This document shows, one piece after another, positions 1 to 9,623 of a stretch of 64,000 nucleotides of DNA. The position numbers and the translations under genes were made by a program. The DNA is from Betaproteobacteria bacterium. GTDB lineage: Bacteria > Pseudomonadota > Gammaproteobacteria > Burkholderiales > SG8-39. The DNA is taken from assembly GCA_005881575.1 (NCBI GenBank), contig VBCA01000003.1:62001-126000 (forward strand). Reading direction: 5' to 3'. Each line of letters starts with the position of its first letter. Position 1 is the first letter of the stretch. The notes beneath the pieces were generated by a model that saw nothing but the letters and a program-made list of their open reading frames with translations, ran no database searches and was not told where the DNA came from.

Positions 1-1237
1 AGAAGGCCAGCACGAAGATGAGGATGTTGGTGACGATCAGAAAGCCCAGCTGGCCTCCGGGAAGGTTGGTGAGCAGGCTTTCCACCCAGAGGTGTCCGTC
101 CACGCCGTAGAAGGTGAGGCTGAACACTCGCGCGCCGACCAGGATGAACACGACGAACGCGGTCAGTTTCGCAGTCGTGTCCATCGCCTGCTTCAACAGC
201 TTGATCGTAAGGCGGCGGCGCGCGAGCGCCATGGCGAGCGCGCCCGACGCGCCCATCGCACCGCCCTCGGTCGGCGTCGCCACGCCGAGGAAAATCGTTC
301 CGAGCACGAGGAAGATGAGCGCGAGCGGCGGGATCAGCACGAAAGTGACGCGCTCTGCTATGCGGGACAGCAGGCCGAGCTTCGCGAAATGATTGATCAC
401 CGACGCCGCGAACGCCACGCCGACCCCGACGGCGGTGGACACGACCAGCATCTCGTCGGTGGGCCCGTCCGGCCCGTACTTGTATTTCGCAAAACCGATC
501 GCGGCGGCCGTGGCGACGAGGACCAGCACGACCAGCGAGCGCGTGCCGCTCGTACCGTCGGGCTCGCGCAGCGTGCGCGCCTCCTGCGGCAGCGCCGGCG
601 CCCACGCCGGCTTGACCAGCGTGATCCCGAGGGCGTACAGGGCATACAGTCCCGCGAGCGTCAGCCCTGGAATGAAGGCGCCCTCGTACATGTCGCCCAC
701 CGAGCGGCCGAGCTGGTCGGCCATGATGATGAGCACGAGCGAGGGTGGGATGATCTGCGCGAGCGTGCCCGAGGCGGCGATCACGCCGGTGGCGAAGCGC
801 CGGTCGTAGCCGTAGCGCAGCATGATCGGCAGCGAAATCAATCCCATGGAAATCACCGAGGCCGCCACCACGCCGGTCGTCGCGGCAAGCAGCGCGCCGA
901 CGAAGATCACGGCGAACGCGAGGCCGCCGCGCAGCGGTCCGAACACCTGGCCGATGGTGTCGAGCAGGTCCTCGGCCATGCCGCTGCGCTCGAGGATGAG
1001 CCCCATGAAGGTGAAGAACGGCACCGCGAGCAGCGTGTCGTTCGACATGACCGCCCAGATGCGCTGCGGCAGCGCCTGGAAGAGCGTCGGATGCAGCAAT
1101 CCCAGCTCGATTCCCCCCAGCCCGAAAAAGATGCCGATGGCGGCGAGGGAGAAAGCGACCGGGTAGCCGATCAGCAAAAAGATGACGAGCGCCACGAACA
1201 TCAGGGGCGCCATGTTGTGGGTCAGGAATGCGATCAT
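1..1237 (-). CDS. TRAP transporter large permease (DctM-like), 3' end outside window
   Basis: Reverse-strand translation from ATG at 1237 reads MIAFLTHNMAPLMFVALVIFLLIGYPVAFSLAAIGIFFGLGGIELGLL..., DctM-like; overlaps DctQ-like gene by 4 nt. Confidence 0.9.
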   Translation of the reverse strand, partial: MIAFLTHNMAPLMFVALVIFLLIGYPVAFSLAAIGIFFGLGGIELGLLHPTLFQALPQRIWAVMSNDTLLAVPFFTFMGLILERSGMAEDLLDTIGQVFGPLRGGLAFAVIFVGALLAATTGVVAASVISMGLISLPIMLRYGYDRRFATGVIAASGTLAQIIPPSLVLIIMADQLGRSVGDMYEGAFIPGLTLAGLYALYALGITLVKPAWAPALPQEARTLREPDGTSGTRSLVVLVLVATAAAIGFAKYKYGPDGPTDEMLVVSTAVGVGVAFAASVINHFAKLGLLSRIAERVTFVLIPPLALIFLVLGTIFLGVATPTEGGAMGASGALAMALARRRLTIKLLKQAMDTTAKLTAFVVFILVGARVFSLTFYGVDGHLWVESLLTNLPGGQLGFLIVTNILIFVLAF

Positions 1238-1824
1238 GCCGAAGCTTCCCGCTGCTTGCGGAGTTCTTCGGCAAGCTGCTCTTCCAGGCTCGGCCCTTCG
1301 TCCTTTTCGGTCGGATCGGGAATCAAGCCGCGCAGATACGCGATTCGCTTGATGAGCTCGGAGAAGCCCTGCAGGACGAGCAGAAAGAAGCCGACCGGGA
1401 CCATGAGCCGTGCCGGCCAGACGGTCAAGCCCCCCGCATTGGTCGAGATTTCATGGCTCCTGTAGGCGTCGATGAAAACGGGCCAGGACAGCCACATGAT
1501 TGTTATCGCCATCGGCAACAGAAACAGCAGCGTGCCGAACACATCGATCCACGCCAGAGCTCGCTTCGACAGGCGCCCGGTGATGACGTCGATGCGCACG
1601 TGCTGGTTGTGCAGGAGCGTATAGCCCGCGCAAAACAGGAACACCGCGGAGAACAAGTACCACTGGATCTCAAGCCAAGCGTTCGAGCTGCGATTGAACG
1701 CGTAGCGGACTACAGCGTTTCCGGCGCTCACCAGCACAGCGACCAGGATCAACCAGTAGATCGTCCGCCCAACGCGCTCGTTCAGCGCATCGATGAGGCG
1801 CGAAACCGACAGCAGGAAGTTCAT
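1234..1824 (-). CDS. TRAP transporter small permease (DctQ-like)
   Basis: 196 aa, four hydrophobic segments, typical DctQ sequence; next to DctM. Confidence 0.88.
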   Translation of the reverse strand: MNFLLSVSRLIDALNERVGRTIYWLILVAVLVSAGNAVVRYAFNRSSNAWLEIQWYLFSAVFLFCAGYTLLHNQHVRIDVITGRLSKRALAWIDVFGTLLFLLPMAITIMWLSWPVFIDAYRSHEISTNAGGLTVWPARLMVPVGFFLLVLQGFSELIKRIAYLRGLIPDPTEKDEGPSLEEQLAEELRKQREASA

Positions 1825-2035
1825 TTTCCCTCCCCAGTGGCGTGCGATTGTCCCCTATTGCCCCTCGGTTTGGCAAAGAAGGAGCGGCGGCGTGGACGCC
1901 TCACGGGGTACGGGCAAGATAACGCATTCCCGGGTCTTGCGACCGCGGCGCCACCGTATGGACTTCCTCCGGGCGCCGGAATAAGATCAAAACCGACCGG
2001 CAAGCTCATTCAGTCGTCCTCCTAGGAGATTTTTC

Positions 2036-2500
2036 ATGGTTTCCCTCGTTGTCAACGGCAAGATCCGCGAGATCGACGCCGCGCCCGATACGCCCCTCTT
2101 GTGGGTGCTGCGCGACTCGCTGCGCCTGACCGGCACGAAGTTCGGTTGCGGTATCGCTCAGTGCGGCGCCTGCACCGTGCATCTCGACGGTGAGCCCGTG
2201 CGCTCCTGCGCTACGCCGGTGTCCGCGGCGGCCGGCAAGAAGGTGACCACCATCGAGGGGATCGGCGCCACGCGGGCCGGCAAAGCAGTGCAGGCGGCGT
2301 GGATCCGGCACGACGTGCCGCAGTGCGGCTACTGCCAGTCCGGCCAGATCATGAGCGCGAGCGCGCTTCTCGCGAAGAAGCGCGCGCCGAGCGACGCCGA
2401 TATCGACGCAGCGATGAGCGGCAACGTCTGCCGCTGCGGGACCTACAACCAGATTCGCGCCGCGATCAAGGACGCGGCCGCGAGCGCGAAAGGAGCGTGA
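2036..2500 (+). CDS. (2Fe-2S)-binding subunit of molybdenum hydroxylase (IorA-like)
   Basis: [15 protein letters not shown] and [10 protein letters not shown]...NVCRCGTY Cys motifs. Confidence 0.93.
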   Translation: MVSLVVNGKIREIDAAPDTPLLWVLRDSLRLTGTKFGCGIAQCGACTVHLDGEPVRSCATPVSAAAGKKVTTIEGIGATRAGKAVQAAWIRHDVPQCGYCQSGQIMSASALLAKKRAPSDADIDAAMSGNVCRCGTYNQIRAAIKDAAASAKGA

Positions 2501-2502
2501 TC

Positions 2503-4635
2503 ATGCGCGCCAAACCCATGAATGCGTCGCGCCGCGAATTCCTCAAGGCCTCCGCGATGGCCGGCGGGGGCCTGATCGTCGGCTTCACCTTGCCGGGCGC
2601 AACCCGGCTCGCTCAGGGCGCCGCGAAGGAAGCGCGGATGAGCGCCTATCTGCGCATCGCGCCGAACAACGAAATCACCGTCGTGTGCGGCCTCTCGGAG
2701 ATGGGCCAGGGCGTGCACACCGCGATCCCCATGCTGGTCGCCGAGGAACTGGATGCCGACTGGTCGCGGGTGCGGGTCGAGCAGGCCGGGGTCGATCAGG
2801 CGTTCGCCAATCCGATCTTCGGCATGCAGGCGACCGGCGGATCGACCTCGGTGCGCGGGCACTGGGAACCGATGCGCAAGGCGGGTGCGACGGCGCGGGC
2901 GATGCTGATCGCCGCGGCGGCGGAGATCTGGAAAGCCGACCCCGCCGAATGCCGCACCGAGCGAGGCATGGTGATCCATGCGAGCGGCAAGAAGCTCTCT
3001 TACGGCCAGCTCGCGGATAAAGCGGCGAAGCTTGCGCCGCCGAAGGATGTCAAGCTCAAGGACCCGACGCAATTCAATCTGCTCGGGAAGAGCGGGACCC
3101 AGCGCCTGGATACGGTCGCCAAGTCGACCGGCAAAGCCAAGTTCGGCCTGGACGTCTACCTCCCCGGCATGCTCACCGCGGTGATCGCCTATCCGCCCGT
3201 CCCGGGCGGCAAGGCCGCGTCGGTCAACGACGCGAAGGCGAAAGCCGTTCCCGGCGTGCGCCGGGTGGTGCAGATTCCGAGCGGCGTGGCGGTGCTCGCC
3301 GACGGCTACTGGGCGGCGAAGCTCGGCCGCGATGCGCTCGAGATCCAGTGGGACCACGGCGCGAACGCCTCGCTCTCCTCGGAGGGCATTTCGAAAATGC
3401 TTTCCGCCGGCGCCGCGGCGGGCGGGGCGGTGGGCCGCAACGAAGGCGACGCCAAGGCCGAGACGCCCGCGAAGAAAATCGAGGCCGAATACGAAGCTCC
3501 TTATCTCTCGCATTCGTGCATGGAGCCGCTCAACTGCACCGCCTGGGTGCGCAAGGACGGCGTCGAAATCTGGGCCGGTACGCAATCCCAGGGTCCGGCG
3601 CAGGGCATCCTCGCCCAGGTCGCGGGCGTCGCGCCCGGCAAGGTGAAGGTCAACACGATGTACCTCGGCGGCGGATTCGGGCGCCGCTTCGCGCCCGATC
3701 CGGTCATCGGCGCGACGGTGCTCTCCAAGATCACTGGCAAGCCCGTGAAGCTCGTCTACAGCCGCGAAGACGATACGCGCGGCTACTTCTATCGCCCCGC
3801 CTCGGTGACGCGCATGACGGGCGGCGTGGACGCGGACGGACGCGCGACGCTCTTCACCGCGAGCGTAGCCTGCCCGTCGATCATGGAGGGCTCGCACTTT
3901 ATGAAGCTGCCCCCGGACGGGGTGGACGAATTCGGCGTCGAGGGCATTCGCGACTGTCCTTACGACATTCCCAATCTGCGCGTCGAGTACTCGCGCCAGG
4001 AGCCGGGCGGCATCCAGGTGTGGTTCTGGCGCTCGGTCGGGCACTCGCAGAACAGTTTCTTTCTCGAAAGCTTCATCGACGAGCTTGCGTACGCGGCGGG
4101 CAAGGATCCGTTCGAGTTCCGGCGTTCGCTCCTCGGCAAGCAGCCGCGCTGCAAGGGCGCGCTCGAGCTCGCCGCCGAAAAAGCGGGCTGGAGCAAGCCG
4201 CTGCCCGCCGGGGTTCACCGCGGCATCGCCGTGGTATTTTCCTTCGGCAGCTGGTGCGCGCAGGTCGCGGAAGTCTCGGTCGCTGCGGACGGCGCGCCGA
4301 AGGTGCACCGCGTCGTGGCCGCGGTGGACTGCGGCATGACGGTGAACCCGGACATCGTCAGGCGCCAGATCGAGAGCGCGATCGTATACGGGCTCACCGC
4401 GGCGCTGTACGGCAAGATCACGTTCAAGGACGGCCGCGTGGAGCAGTCGAACTTCCACGACTACCGGATGCTGCGCATGAACGAAATGCCGAAGGTCGAG
4501 GTGCATATCGTGCCGAGCACGGAGGCCCCCGGCGGAATCGGCGAGCCGGGCACGCCGCCGATCGCGCCCGCTGTGGCGAACGCGATGTTTGCGGCCACCG
4601 GAAAGCGCATCCGCAAGCTGCCGCTGCTAGGTTGA
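2503..4635 (+). CDS. Molybdopterin-binding subunit, isoquinoline 1-oxidoreductase beta-like, Tat-exported
   Basis: Tat signal [23 protein letters not shown]-terminal [18 protein letters not shown]; start trimmed from 2299 to ATG 2503. Confidence 0.92.
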   Translation: MRAKPMNASRREFLKASAMAGGGLIVGFTLPGATRLAQGAAKEARMSAYLRIAPNNEITVVCGLSEMGQGVHTAIPMLVAEELDADWSRVRVEQAGVDQAFANPIFGMQATGGSTSVRGHWEPMRKAGATARAMLIAAAAEIWKADPAECRTERGMVIHASGKKLSYGQLADKAAKLAPPKDVKLKDPTQFNLLGKSGTQRLDTVAKSTGKAKFGLDVYLPGMLTAVIAYPPVPGGKAASVNDAKAKAVPGVRRVVQIPSGVAVLADGYWAAKLGRDALEIQWDHGANASLSSEGISKMLSAGAAAGGAVGRNEGDAKAETPAKKIEAEYEAPYLSHSCMEPLNCTAWVRKDGVEIWAGTQSQGPAQGILAQVAGVAPGKVKVNTMYLGGGFGRRFAPDPVIGATVLSKITGKPVKLVYSREDDTRGYFYRPASVTRMTGGVDADGRATLFTASVACPSIMEGSHFMKLPPDGVDEFGVEGIRDCPYDIPNLRVEYSRQEPGGIQVWFWRSVGHSQNSFFLESFIDELAYAAGKDPFEFRRSLLGKQPRCKGALELAAEKAGWSKPLPAGVHRGIAVVFSFGSWCAQVAEVSVAADGAPKVHRVVAAVDCGMTVNPDIVRRQIESAIVYGLTAALYGKITFKDGRVEQSNFHDYRMLRMNEMPKVEVHIVPSTEAPGGIGEPGTPPIAPAVANAMFAATGKRIRKLPLLG

Positions 4636-5111
4636 ACGCACGCCGGCGCCTTCTCGCCGCGCTCCTCGCCCTGCTTGCGTTGCCCCGGCGAGTGCTCGCG
4701 CAGCCGAGCGTCAATCCCGCGCCGGGAATCGATGCGCGCACGCTCAGCACGCCTCAGGGGACGCTGCAAGCTATTCTCAAGGGAACCGAAATGCGCAGGG
4801 GCCGCGTGCGTCTCGAACTGCCTGCGATCGGCGAGAACGGACATTCGGTACCGATGACCGTGCGAGTCGACAGCCCCATGAGCGAGGCCGACTACGTTCG
4901 CCGCATCGATCTCGTTTCGGAGAAAAACCCGGTTGCGCTCATGGCGACCTTCTTCCTCGGTCCGCACATGAGTCGAGCCGAGGTCGAGTCGCGCGTCCGT
5001 CTGAACGGCACCCAGCGGGTGACGGCTCTCGCGCAGCTCTCCGACGGCAGCTTCTGGTTCGATGCCGCGGAAATCGTCGTCAACGAATCCGCCTGCCTGG
5101 ACGGAGGCTGA
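4632..5111 (+). CDS. SoxY-like sulfur carrier protein with atypical C-terminus
   Basis: In-frame end of the 3348..5111 ORF; likely TTG start overlapping upstream stop (TTGA); signal peptide then SoxY-like Ig fold; ends NESACLDGG. Confidence 0.72.
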   Translation: MNARRRLLAALLALLALPRRVLAQPSVNPAPGIDARTLSTPQGTLQAILKGTEMRRGRVRLELPAIGENGHSVPMTVRVDSPMSEADYVRRIDLVSEKNPVALMATFFLGPHMSRAEVESRVRLNGTQRVTALAQLSDGSFWFDAAEIVVNESACLDGG

Positions 5112-5116
5112 ACGCG

Positions 5117-5437
5117 ATGACGGCGCGAATCGAGGTTCAGCACGAAGTCCGGCGCGGCGACCCGATCGAGGTGCGCATCGTCATCCAGCATCCGATGGAA
5201 ACCGGGTTTCGCTACGATTCGCTGGGCCGCCAGACGCCGCGCAACGTCATTCACCGCTTCGAGTGCCGCTACGGCGGAGTCGAAGTGTTCCGGGCTTCGA
5301 TGGGCGCCGGAATAGCGGCCAACCCTTACCTGAAATTCTTCGTGCGCGCCGAGCGGTCGGGCGACATCGAATGCCGCTGGGTCGATCAGGAAAACGCCTC
5401 GGGATACGCGAGTGCGCGGGTGACGGTGAACGGATGA
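5117..5437 (+). CDS. SoxZ-like protein
   Basis: 106 aa; [16 protein letters not shown]...[12 protein letters not shown] resembles SoxZ; directly after SoxY-like gene. Confidence 0.85.
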   Translation: MTARIEVQHEVRRGDPIEVRIVIQHPMETGFRYDSLGRQTPRNVIHRFECRYGGVEVFRASMGAGIAANPYLKFFVRAERSGDIECRWVDQENASGYASARVTVNG

Positions 5438-5444
5438 CCGGGAA

Positions 5445-6011
5445 TCAGTGCGCGGGCTGGAGCGCGAGGTAGACGAGAAACGCGAGGAGCAGTGCGCCGG
5501 CTACCCACCAGGCCGGGTGGATGCGTCGCTTCCCGGTCGCAGGCGCTGCCGTTCCCGCGGCCTTGGCCGCGGGCCCAGCGAGCTTCTCGTTGAACGCAGT
5601 GAAGAAATCGTCGGCCATTTTTCTCGCGACCCCGTCGATCAGTCGCGAGCCGACTTGGGCGAGCTTGCCGCCGACGCTCGCCTTGGCCGAGTAGCTGAGA
5701 CGCGTGCCCGCGCCCTCGGTCTTGAGCGACACCTGCGCGCTGCCCTTGCCGAATCCCGCCGCGCCGCCCGATCCCTCGAAGGACAGCGAATAGGAATTCG
5801 GCGGCTTGAGATCGGAGAGCAGGAGCTTCCCGTTGAACTTGGCCTTCACGGGTCCCACCGACGCCACCATGACGACGCGGTACTCGGTATCGGACACTCT
5901 CTCGATCGCTTCGCAGCCCGCGATGCACGCCTTCAGGACCTCGGGATCGTTCAGCCCGCGCCAGACTTCGGCCTGCGGCACGGGGATCAGTTGCTCGCCG
6001 GTGATTTCCAT
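5445..6011 (-). CDS. CoxG-like SRPBCC family protein (CO dehydrogenase subunit G family)
   Basis: MEITGEQLIPVPQAEVWRGLNDPEVLKACIAGCEAIERVSDTEY is characteristic of CoxG; C-terminal TM helix. Confidence 0.9.
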   Translation of the reverse strand: MEITGEQLIPVPQAEVWRGLNDPEVLKACIAGCEAIERVSDTEYRVVMVASVGPVKAKFNGKLLLSDLKPPNSYSLSFEGSGGAAGFGKGSAQVSLKTEGAGTRLSYSAKASVGGKLAQVGSRLIDGVARKMADDFFTAFNEKLAGPAAKAAGTAAPATGKRRIHPAWWVAGALLLAFLVYLALQPAH

Positions 6012-6098
6012 GGGATTCCCGTTCCTATATGTGGCACAGTGACCCTCTAGGCGGACTTGAGGGCTATTCTAGCGCGATGCTCGGGTAAAATGACGCCG

Positions 6099-7091
6099 AT
6101 GGATGGATCCCGTTCGCAACCCGCACGGCACTTCGCTGCGAGCGCGGTGCTCCTCGCCCTGCTGCTCGGGGGCCCGGATGCCTTCGCGCAAGCTTGGCCC
6201 GCCAAGGCCGTGCGCATCGTCGTTCCTTTCGCGCCGGGCGGAACCGCCGACACTCTGGGTCGCCTGGTTGCGCAAAAGCTGGGCGAGACCTTGAAGGAGA
6301 ACTTCATCGTCGAGAACCGCGCCGGCGCGGGCGGTGTCATCGGCTCGGAGCTCGTCGCGAAGGCCGCGCCCGACGGGTACACACTGGTCGTCTCGGGTGT
6401 CGCCACGCATTGCATCGCCCCCGCGCTCTCGAAGACCTTCCCGTTCGATCCGCTGAGAGATTTCACCCACATCGCGCTCTTCGGGGGGCCGCCGGGCGTG
6501 CTGGTCGTGAACCCGTCGCTGCCGGCGCAGGACCTCAAGCAATTCATCGCCTATGCGAAAAGGGAGCCCGGCAAGCTCGCTTACGGTTCACCGGGCAACG
6601 GCACGCAGGGACATCTGATCGCCGAGCAGCTGAAGCAGGTCGCCGGAATCGAGATGACCCACGTCCCGTACAAGGGTGCGAGCCTCGCGGTCGCCGATCT
6701 GATCGCGGGCCATGTGCCCGTGACTTCCACGACGCTCACCACCGCGGCGACGCAGATCAAGGCGGGCCGCGCGCGCGCGCTCGCAGTGAGCGCGGCGAAG
6801 CGCGTTCCCGAATTTCCGGACGTGCCGACCTTCGGGGAGATGGGCTATCCGGAGCTGACCGCTTCGATCTGGTTTTCACTCTCGGGCCCGGCGGGCATCG
6901 CGCCCGAGATCGTGAGCCGGCTCAACGCCGAGGTGCGGCGCGCGCTGTGGGCGCCCGAGGTGCGCGAGCGGCTGCGCCCCGAAGGCATCGAGCCCGGTGA
7001 CCTGGACCCGGGGCAGTTCGCGGCCTTCGTGGCGGCCGAACTGAAGCGCTGGGGCCCGATCGTTCGCGCCTCTGGCGCCACTGCCGACTGA
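6099..7091 (+). CDS. Tripartite tricarboxylate transporter (Bug family) substrate-binding protein
   Basis: WPAKAVRIVVPFAPGGTADTLGR...ENRAGAGGVIGSE; signal peptide ending FAQA; start may be 6090. Confidence 0.93.
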   Translation: MDGSRSQPARHFAASAVLLALLLGGPDAFAQAWPAKAVRIVVPFAPGGTADTLGRLVAQKLGETLKENFIVENRAGAGGVIGSELVAKAAPDGYTLVVSGVATHCIAPALSKTFPFDPLRDFTHIALFGGPPGVLVVNPSLPAQDLKQFIAYAKREPGKLAYGSPGNGTQGHLIAEQLKQVAGIEMTHVPYKGASLAVADLIAGHVPVTSTTLTTAATQIKAGRARALAVSAAKRVPEFPDVPTFGEMGYPELTASIWFSLSGPAGIAPEIVSRLNAEVRRALWAPEVRERLRPEGIEPGDLDPGQFAAFVAAELKRWGPIVRASGATAD

Positions 7092-7120
7092 TTTCACGCA
7101 TTCGACTTGAGGACTAGACC

Positions 7121-8404
7121 ATGCTGACCCAGGAACAAAACGACCAGCTGACGCGCACCGGTCGCGGCACTCTGATGGGGGACCTATTCCGGCGCTACTG
7201 GATCCCCGCGCTGCACTCCTGGGAGATCGCGGAGCCGGACTGCGCGCCCGTGCGCGTGCAGATCATGGGCGAGAAACTCGTAGCTTTCCGCGATAGTGAG
7301 GGGCGCATCGGCGTGATCGACGAATTCTGCGCGCACCGCAGCGTGTCGCTGTGGTTCGGCCGGAACGAGGAGTGCGGCCTGCGCTGCCCCTACCACGGCT
7401 GGAAATACGACGTGAACGGTCAGTGCGTGGACCTGCCCTCGGAGCCCGAGGAATCGGGAATGCGCCAGGGGATCAAGCTGAAGTCCTACCCAACGATCGA
7501 GCGGGGCGACGTGGTGTGGATCTACATGGGGCCGCCGGAGCTCAAGCCCGCGCCGCCCGAGCTCGAATGGGTGAGGGTGTCTGCCGATCGGCGCTTCGTT
7601 TCCAAGCGCCTGCAGGAGTCCAATTACCTCCAGGCGATCGAAGGGGGGATCGATTCGAGCCACGTGTCCTTCCTGCATTCGGGCGAGCTCGAGACCGATC
7701 CGCTTTTCAAGGGCAGCAAGGGCAACCAGTACAACCTGGAGGACCGCATGCCGGTCTTCGAAGTCGTGGATTTCGAGGGCGGCCTTCTCATCGGCGCGCG
7801 GCGCAAGGCGGAGCACGGCAAATACTATTGGCGCATCACGCCCTGGATCATGCCCTGGCACACGATCATTCCCCCGCGGGCGGGGCATCCTCTCGGAGCG
7901 CACGCCTGGGTGCCGATCGACGACGAGCACTGCTGGGCCTGGAGCATCAACTATCACCCCGGCCGGGCGTTGAGCGCATCGGAATTGAAAGCGATGAGAG
8001 AAGGCGCCGGGATCCATGTGAAATACGTTCCCGGCACCTTTGTTCCGCTCGCGAACAAGTCGAACGACTATCTGATCGACCGCATGACGCAGAAGCACGG
8101 CCGCTCCTACAGCGGCGTCGAGGGCATTGCGATGCAGGACGCGTCGCTGCAGGAATCCATGGGCCCGATCCAGGACCGCACCAAGGAGCATCTGTGCATG
8201 ACCGACAAGGGGATCGTCGGAACGCGAAGCCGCCTGTTTCGGGCGGCCAAAGCTGCGCGCGAAGGCAAGAGCGTGCCGGGACTCGACGCGGCGTCGCAGC
8301 GGGTGCGCTCCTGCGCGATCGAGCTGCCGGTCGGACAGCACTACAAGGAAGGCGCGAAGCACGGCCTCTTCCCGGCGCTCGACACCGATCCGGTGACGGT
8401 TTAG
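7121..8404 (+). CDS. Rieske 2Fe-2S aromatic ring-hydroxylating oxygenase (phthalate 4,5-dioxygenase-like)
   Basis: Rieske CAHRS...CPYHGWKYD; mononuclear iron motif EGGIDSSHVSFLH. Confidence 0.92.
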   Translation: MLTQEQNDQLTRTGRGTLMGDLFRRYWIPALHSWEIAEPDCAPVRVQIMGEKLVAFRDSEGRIGVIDEFCAHRSVSLWFGRNEECGLRCPYHGWKYDVNGQCVDLPSEPEESGMRQGIKLKSYPTIERGDVVWIYMGPPELKPAPPELEWVRVSADRRFVSKRLQESNYLQAIEGGIDSSHVSFLHSGELETDPLFKGSKGNQYNLEDRMPVFEVVDFEGGLLIGARRKAEHGKYYWRITPWIMPWHTIIPPRAGHPLGAHAWVPIDDEHCWAWSINYHPGRALSASELKAMREGAGIHVKYVPGTFVPLANKSNDYLIDRMTQKHGRSYSGVEGIAMQDASLQESMGPIQDRTKEHLCMTDKGIVGTRSRLFRAAKAAREGKSVPGLDAASQRVRSCAIELPVGQHYKEGAKHGLFPALDTDPVTV

Positions 8405-8415
8405 AGAGAAAAATT

Positions 8416-8519
8416 CCCCTCCTCATCGAGGAGGGGTGCCCGCGCAGCGGGCGGGGTGGTGGACTCAAGCCATCGAACCACCCCGGCGCTCCGCGCCACC
8501 CCTCCTTTGCAAGGAGGGG
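8416..8519. repeat. Compound palindromic intergenic element (REP/BIME-like), five nested or adjacent hairpins
   Basis: CCCCTCCTC-atc-GAGGAGGGG; GCCCGC-gca-GCGGGC; GGGGTGGT-N16-ACCACCCC; GGCGC-tcc-GCGCC; CCCCTCCTT-tgc-AAGGAGGGG, all perfect stems. Confidence 0.85.
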
Positions 8520-8530
8520 ACGTCTGACCC

Positions 8531-9523
8531 ATGTCCAGACTCCAGCTTTCCCTCGCCTGCTGGGATTACGACCGCACCCGCGCGCTTGCAGATGGAAGCG
8601 TGCGTCCGGAAGGCATCGATCTCATCTATCACAAGCTCCTTGTCGAGGAGACTTTTTTCAGGATGCTGCGCAACCGCGAGTTCGACGCAGCGGAAATGTC
8701 GCTGTCCTCGTATTGCGTGTCGCTCATGCGGGATGATCCGGCGTTCATCGCGATCCCGGTGTTCCCCTCGCGCTTCTTCCGGCACTCCTGCATTTTCGTT
8801 TCATCGAAGAGCGGCATCGGCGAGCCGCGGGAACTCGCCGGCAAGAGAATCGGGGTGCCGGAGTACCAGATGACCGCGCCGGTGTGGATCCGGGGCATCC
8901 TGCAGGACGAGTACGGCGTCGAACCCGCGGGCTGCGAGTACTGGACCGGAGGCGAGGAAGACCCCGGCCGCGACGAGAAGCTCAAGCTCGACCTGCCCGC
9001 AAAATTCAGGCTGCAGCCCATCGGGCCGAAGCAGACGCTCGCGCAGATGATCGCGGAGGGCGAGATCGACGCCCTGCACACCGCGCGCGCGCCCTCGACC
9101 TTCGCGACTCGCCCCGACGCGGTGAAGCGCCTCTTCGAGAACTACGTCGAAATCGAAAAAGCGTATTACCGCAGGACGAAAATCTTTCCGATCATGCATA
9201 CCGTGGTCATCCGCCGCGAGCTGTACCGCGCCAACCGCTGGATCGCGCAGTCGCTCCACAAGGCGTTCGTGCAGGCGCAGCGAAGGACCTACGAAACCCT
9301 CGCTACCACCATGGCACTGGCCACGATGCTGCCCTGGCAAGTCGCGCATGTCGAGGAGGCCCGCCGGGAGCTGGGCGAAGACTGGTGGCCCTACGGCTTC
9401 GAGCCCAACCGCCACGTGCTGGAAACGTTCCTGCGCTATCACCACGAGCAGGGGCTCTCGAAGAGGCTGCTGAAAGCGGAAGAGCTTCTCGCTCCGGAGA
9501 CGCTCGAGTCCTTCCGGGTGTGA
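8531..9523 (+). CDS. 4,5-dihydroxyphthalate decarboxylase-like / SBP-fold protein
   Basis: SLACWDYDRTRALADGSVRPEGIDL...MLRNREFDAAEMSLSSY typical of the family. Confidence 0.82.
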   Translation: MSRLQLSLACWDYDRTRALADGSVRPEGIDLIYHKLLVEETFFRMLRNREFDAAEMSLSSYCVSLMRDDPAFIAIPVFPSRFFRHSCIFVSSKSGIGEPRELAGKRIGVPEYQMTAPVWIRGILQDEYGVEPAGCEYWTGGEEDPGRDEKLKLDLPAKFRLQPIGPKQTLAQMIAEGEIDALHTARAPSTFATRPDAVKRLFENYVEIEKAYYRRTKIFPIMHTVVIRRELYRANRWIAQSLHKAFVQAQRRTYETLATTMALATMLPWQVAHVEEARRELGEDWWPYGFEPNRHVLETFLRYHHEQGLSKRLLKAEELLAPETLESFRV

Positions 9524-9623
9524 TTCTGACCCGCGCCATGGTGCCAAATGTTGCCTTGTTCCACGGGCGTCGTGGCACATCTCTTGCTGCTACAGCACGC
9601 GGAGCGACCCAACAACCATCCAA

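Noticed and set aside
92-1465. 457-aa plus-strand ORF
   Set aside because: Antisense shadow of the DctM/DctQ-like TRAP genes; Arg/His/Asp-rich low-complexity translation typical of GC-rich antisense frames
2443-4506. 687-aa minus-strand ORF
   Set aside because: Antisense of the Mo-hydroxylase large subunit; biased composition, no recognisable domain
3348-4631. 5' part of the 587-aa ORF 3348..5111
   Set aside because: Out-of-frame readthrough over the Mo subunit; only the SoxY-like tail from 4632 is credible
6057-6091. Sigma70 promoter TTGAGG...TAAAAT before the Bug gene
   Set aside because: Spacer is 23 nt and the -10 overlaps a possible start codon; too weak to call
8416-8519. CRISPR array
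   Set aside because: Arms are inverted hairpins, not regularly spaced direct repeats with unique spacers
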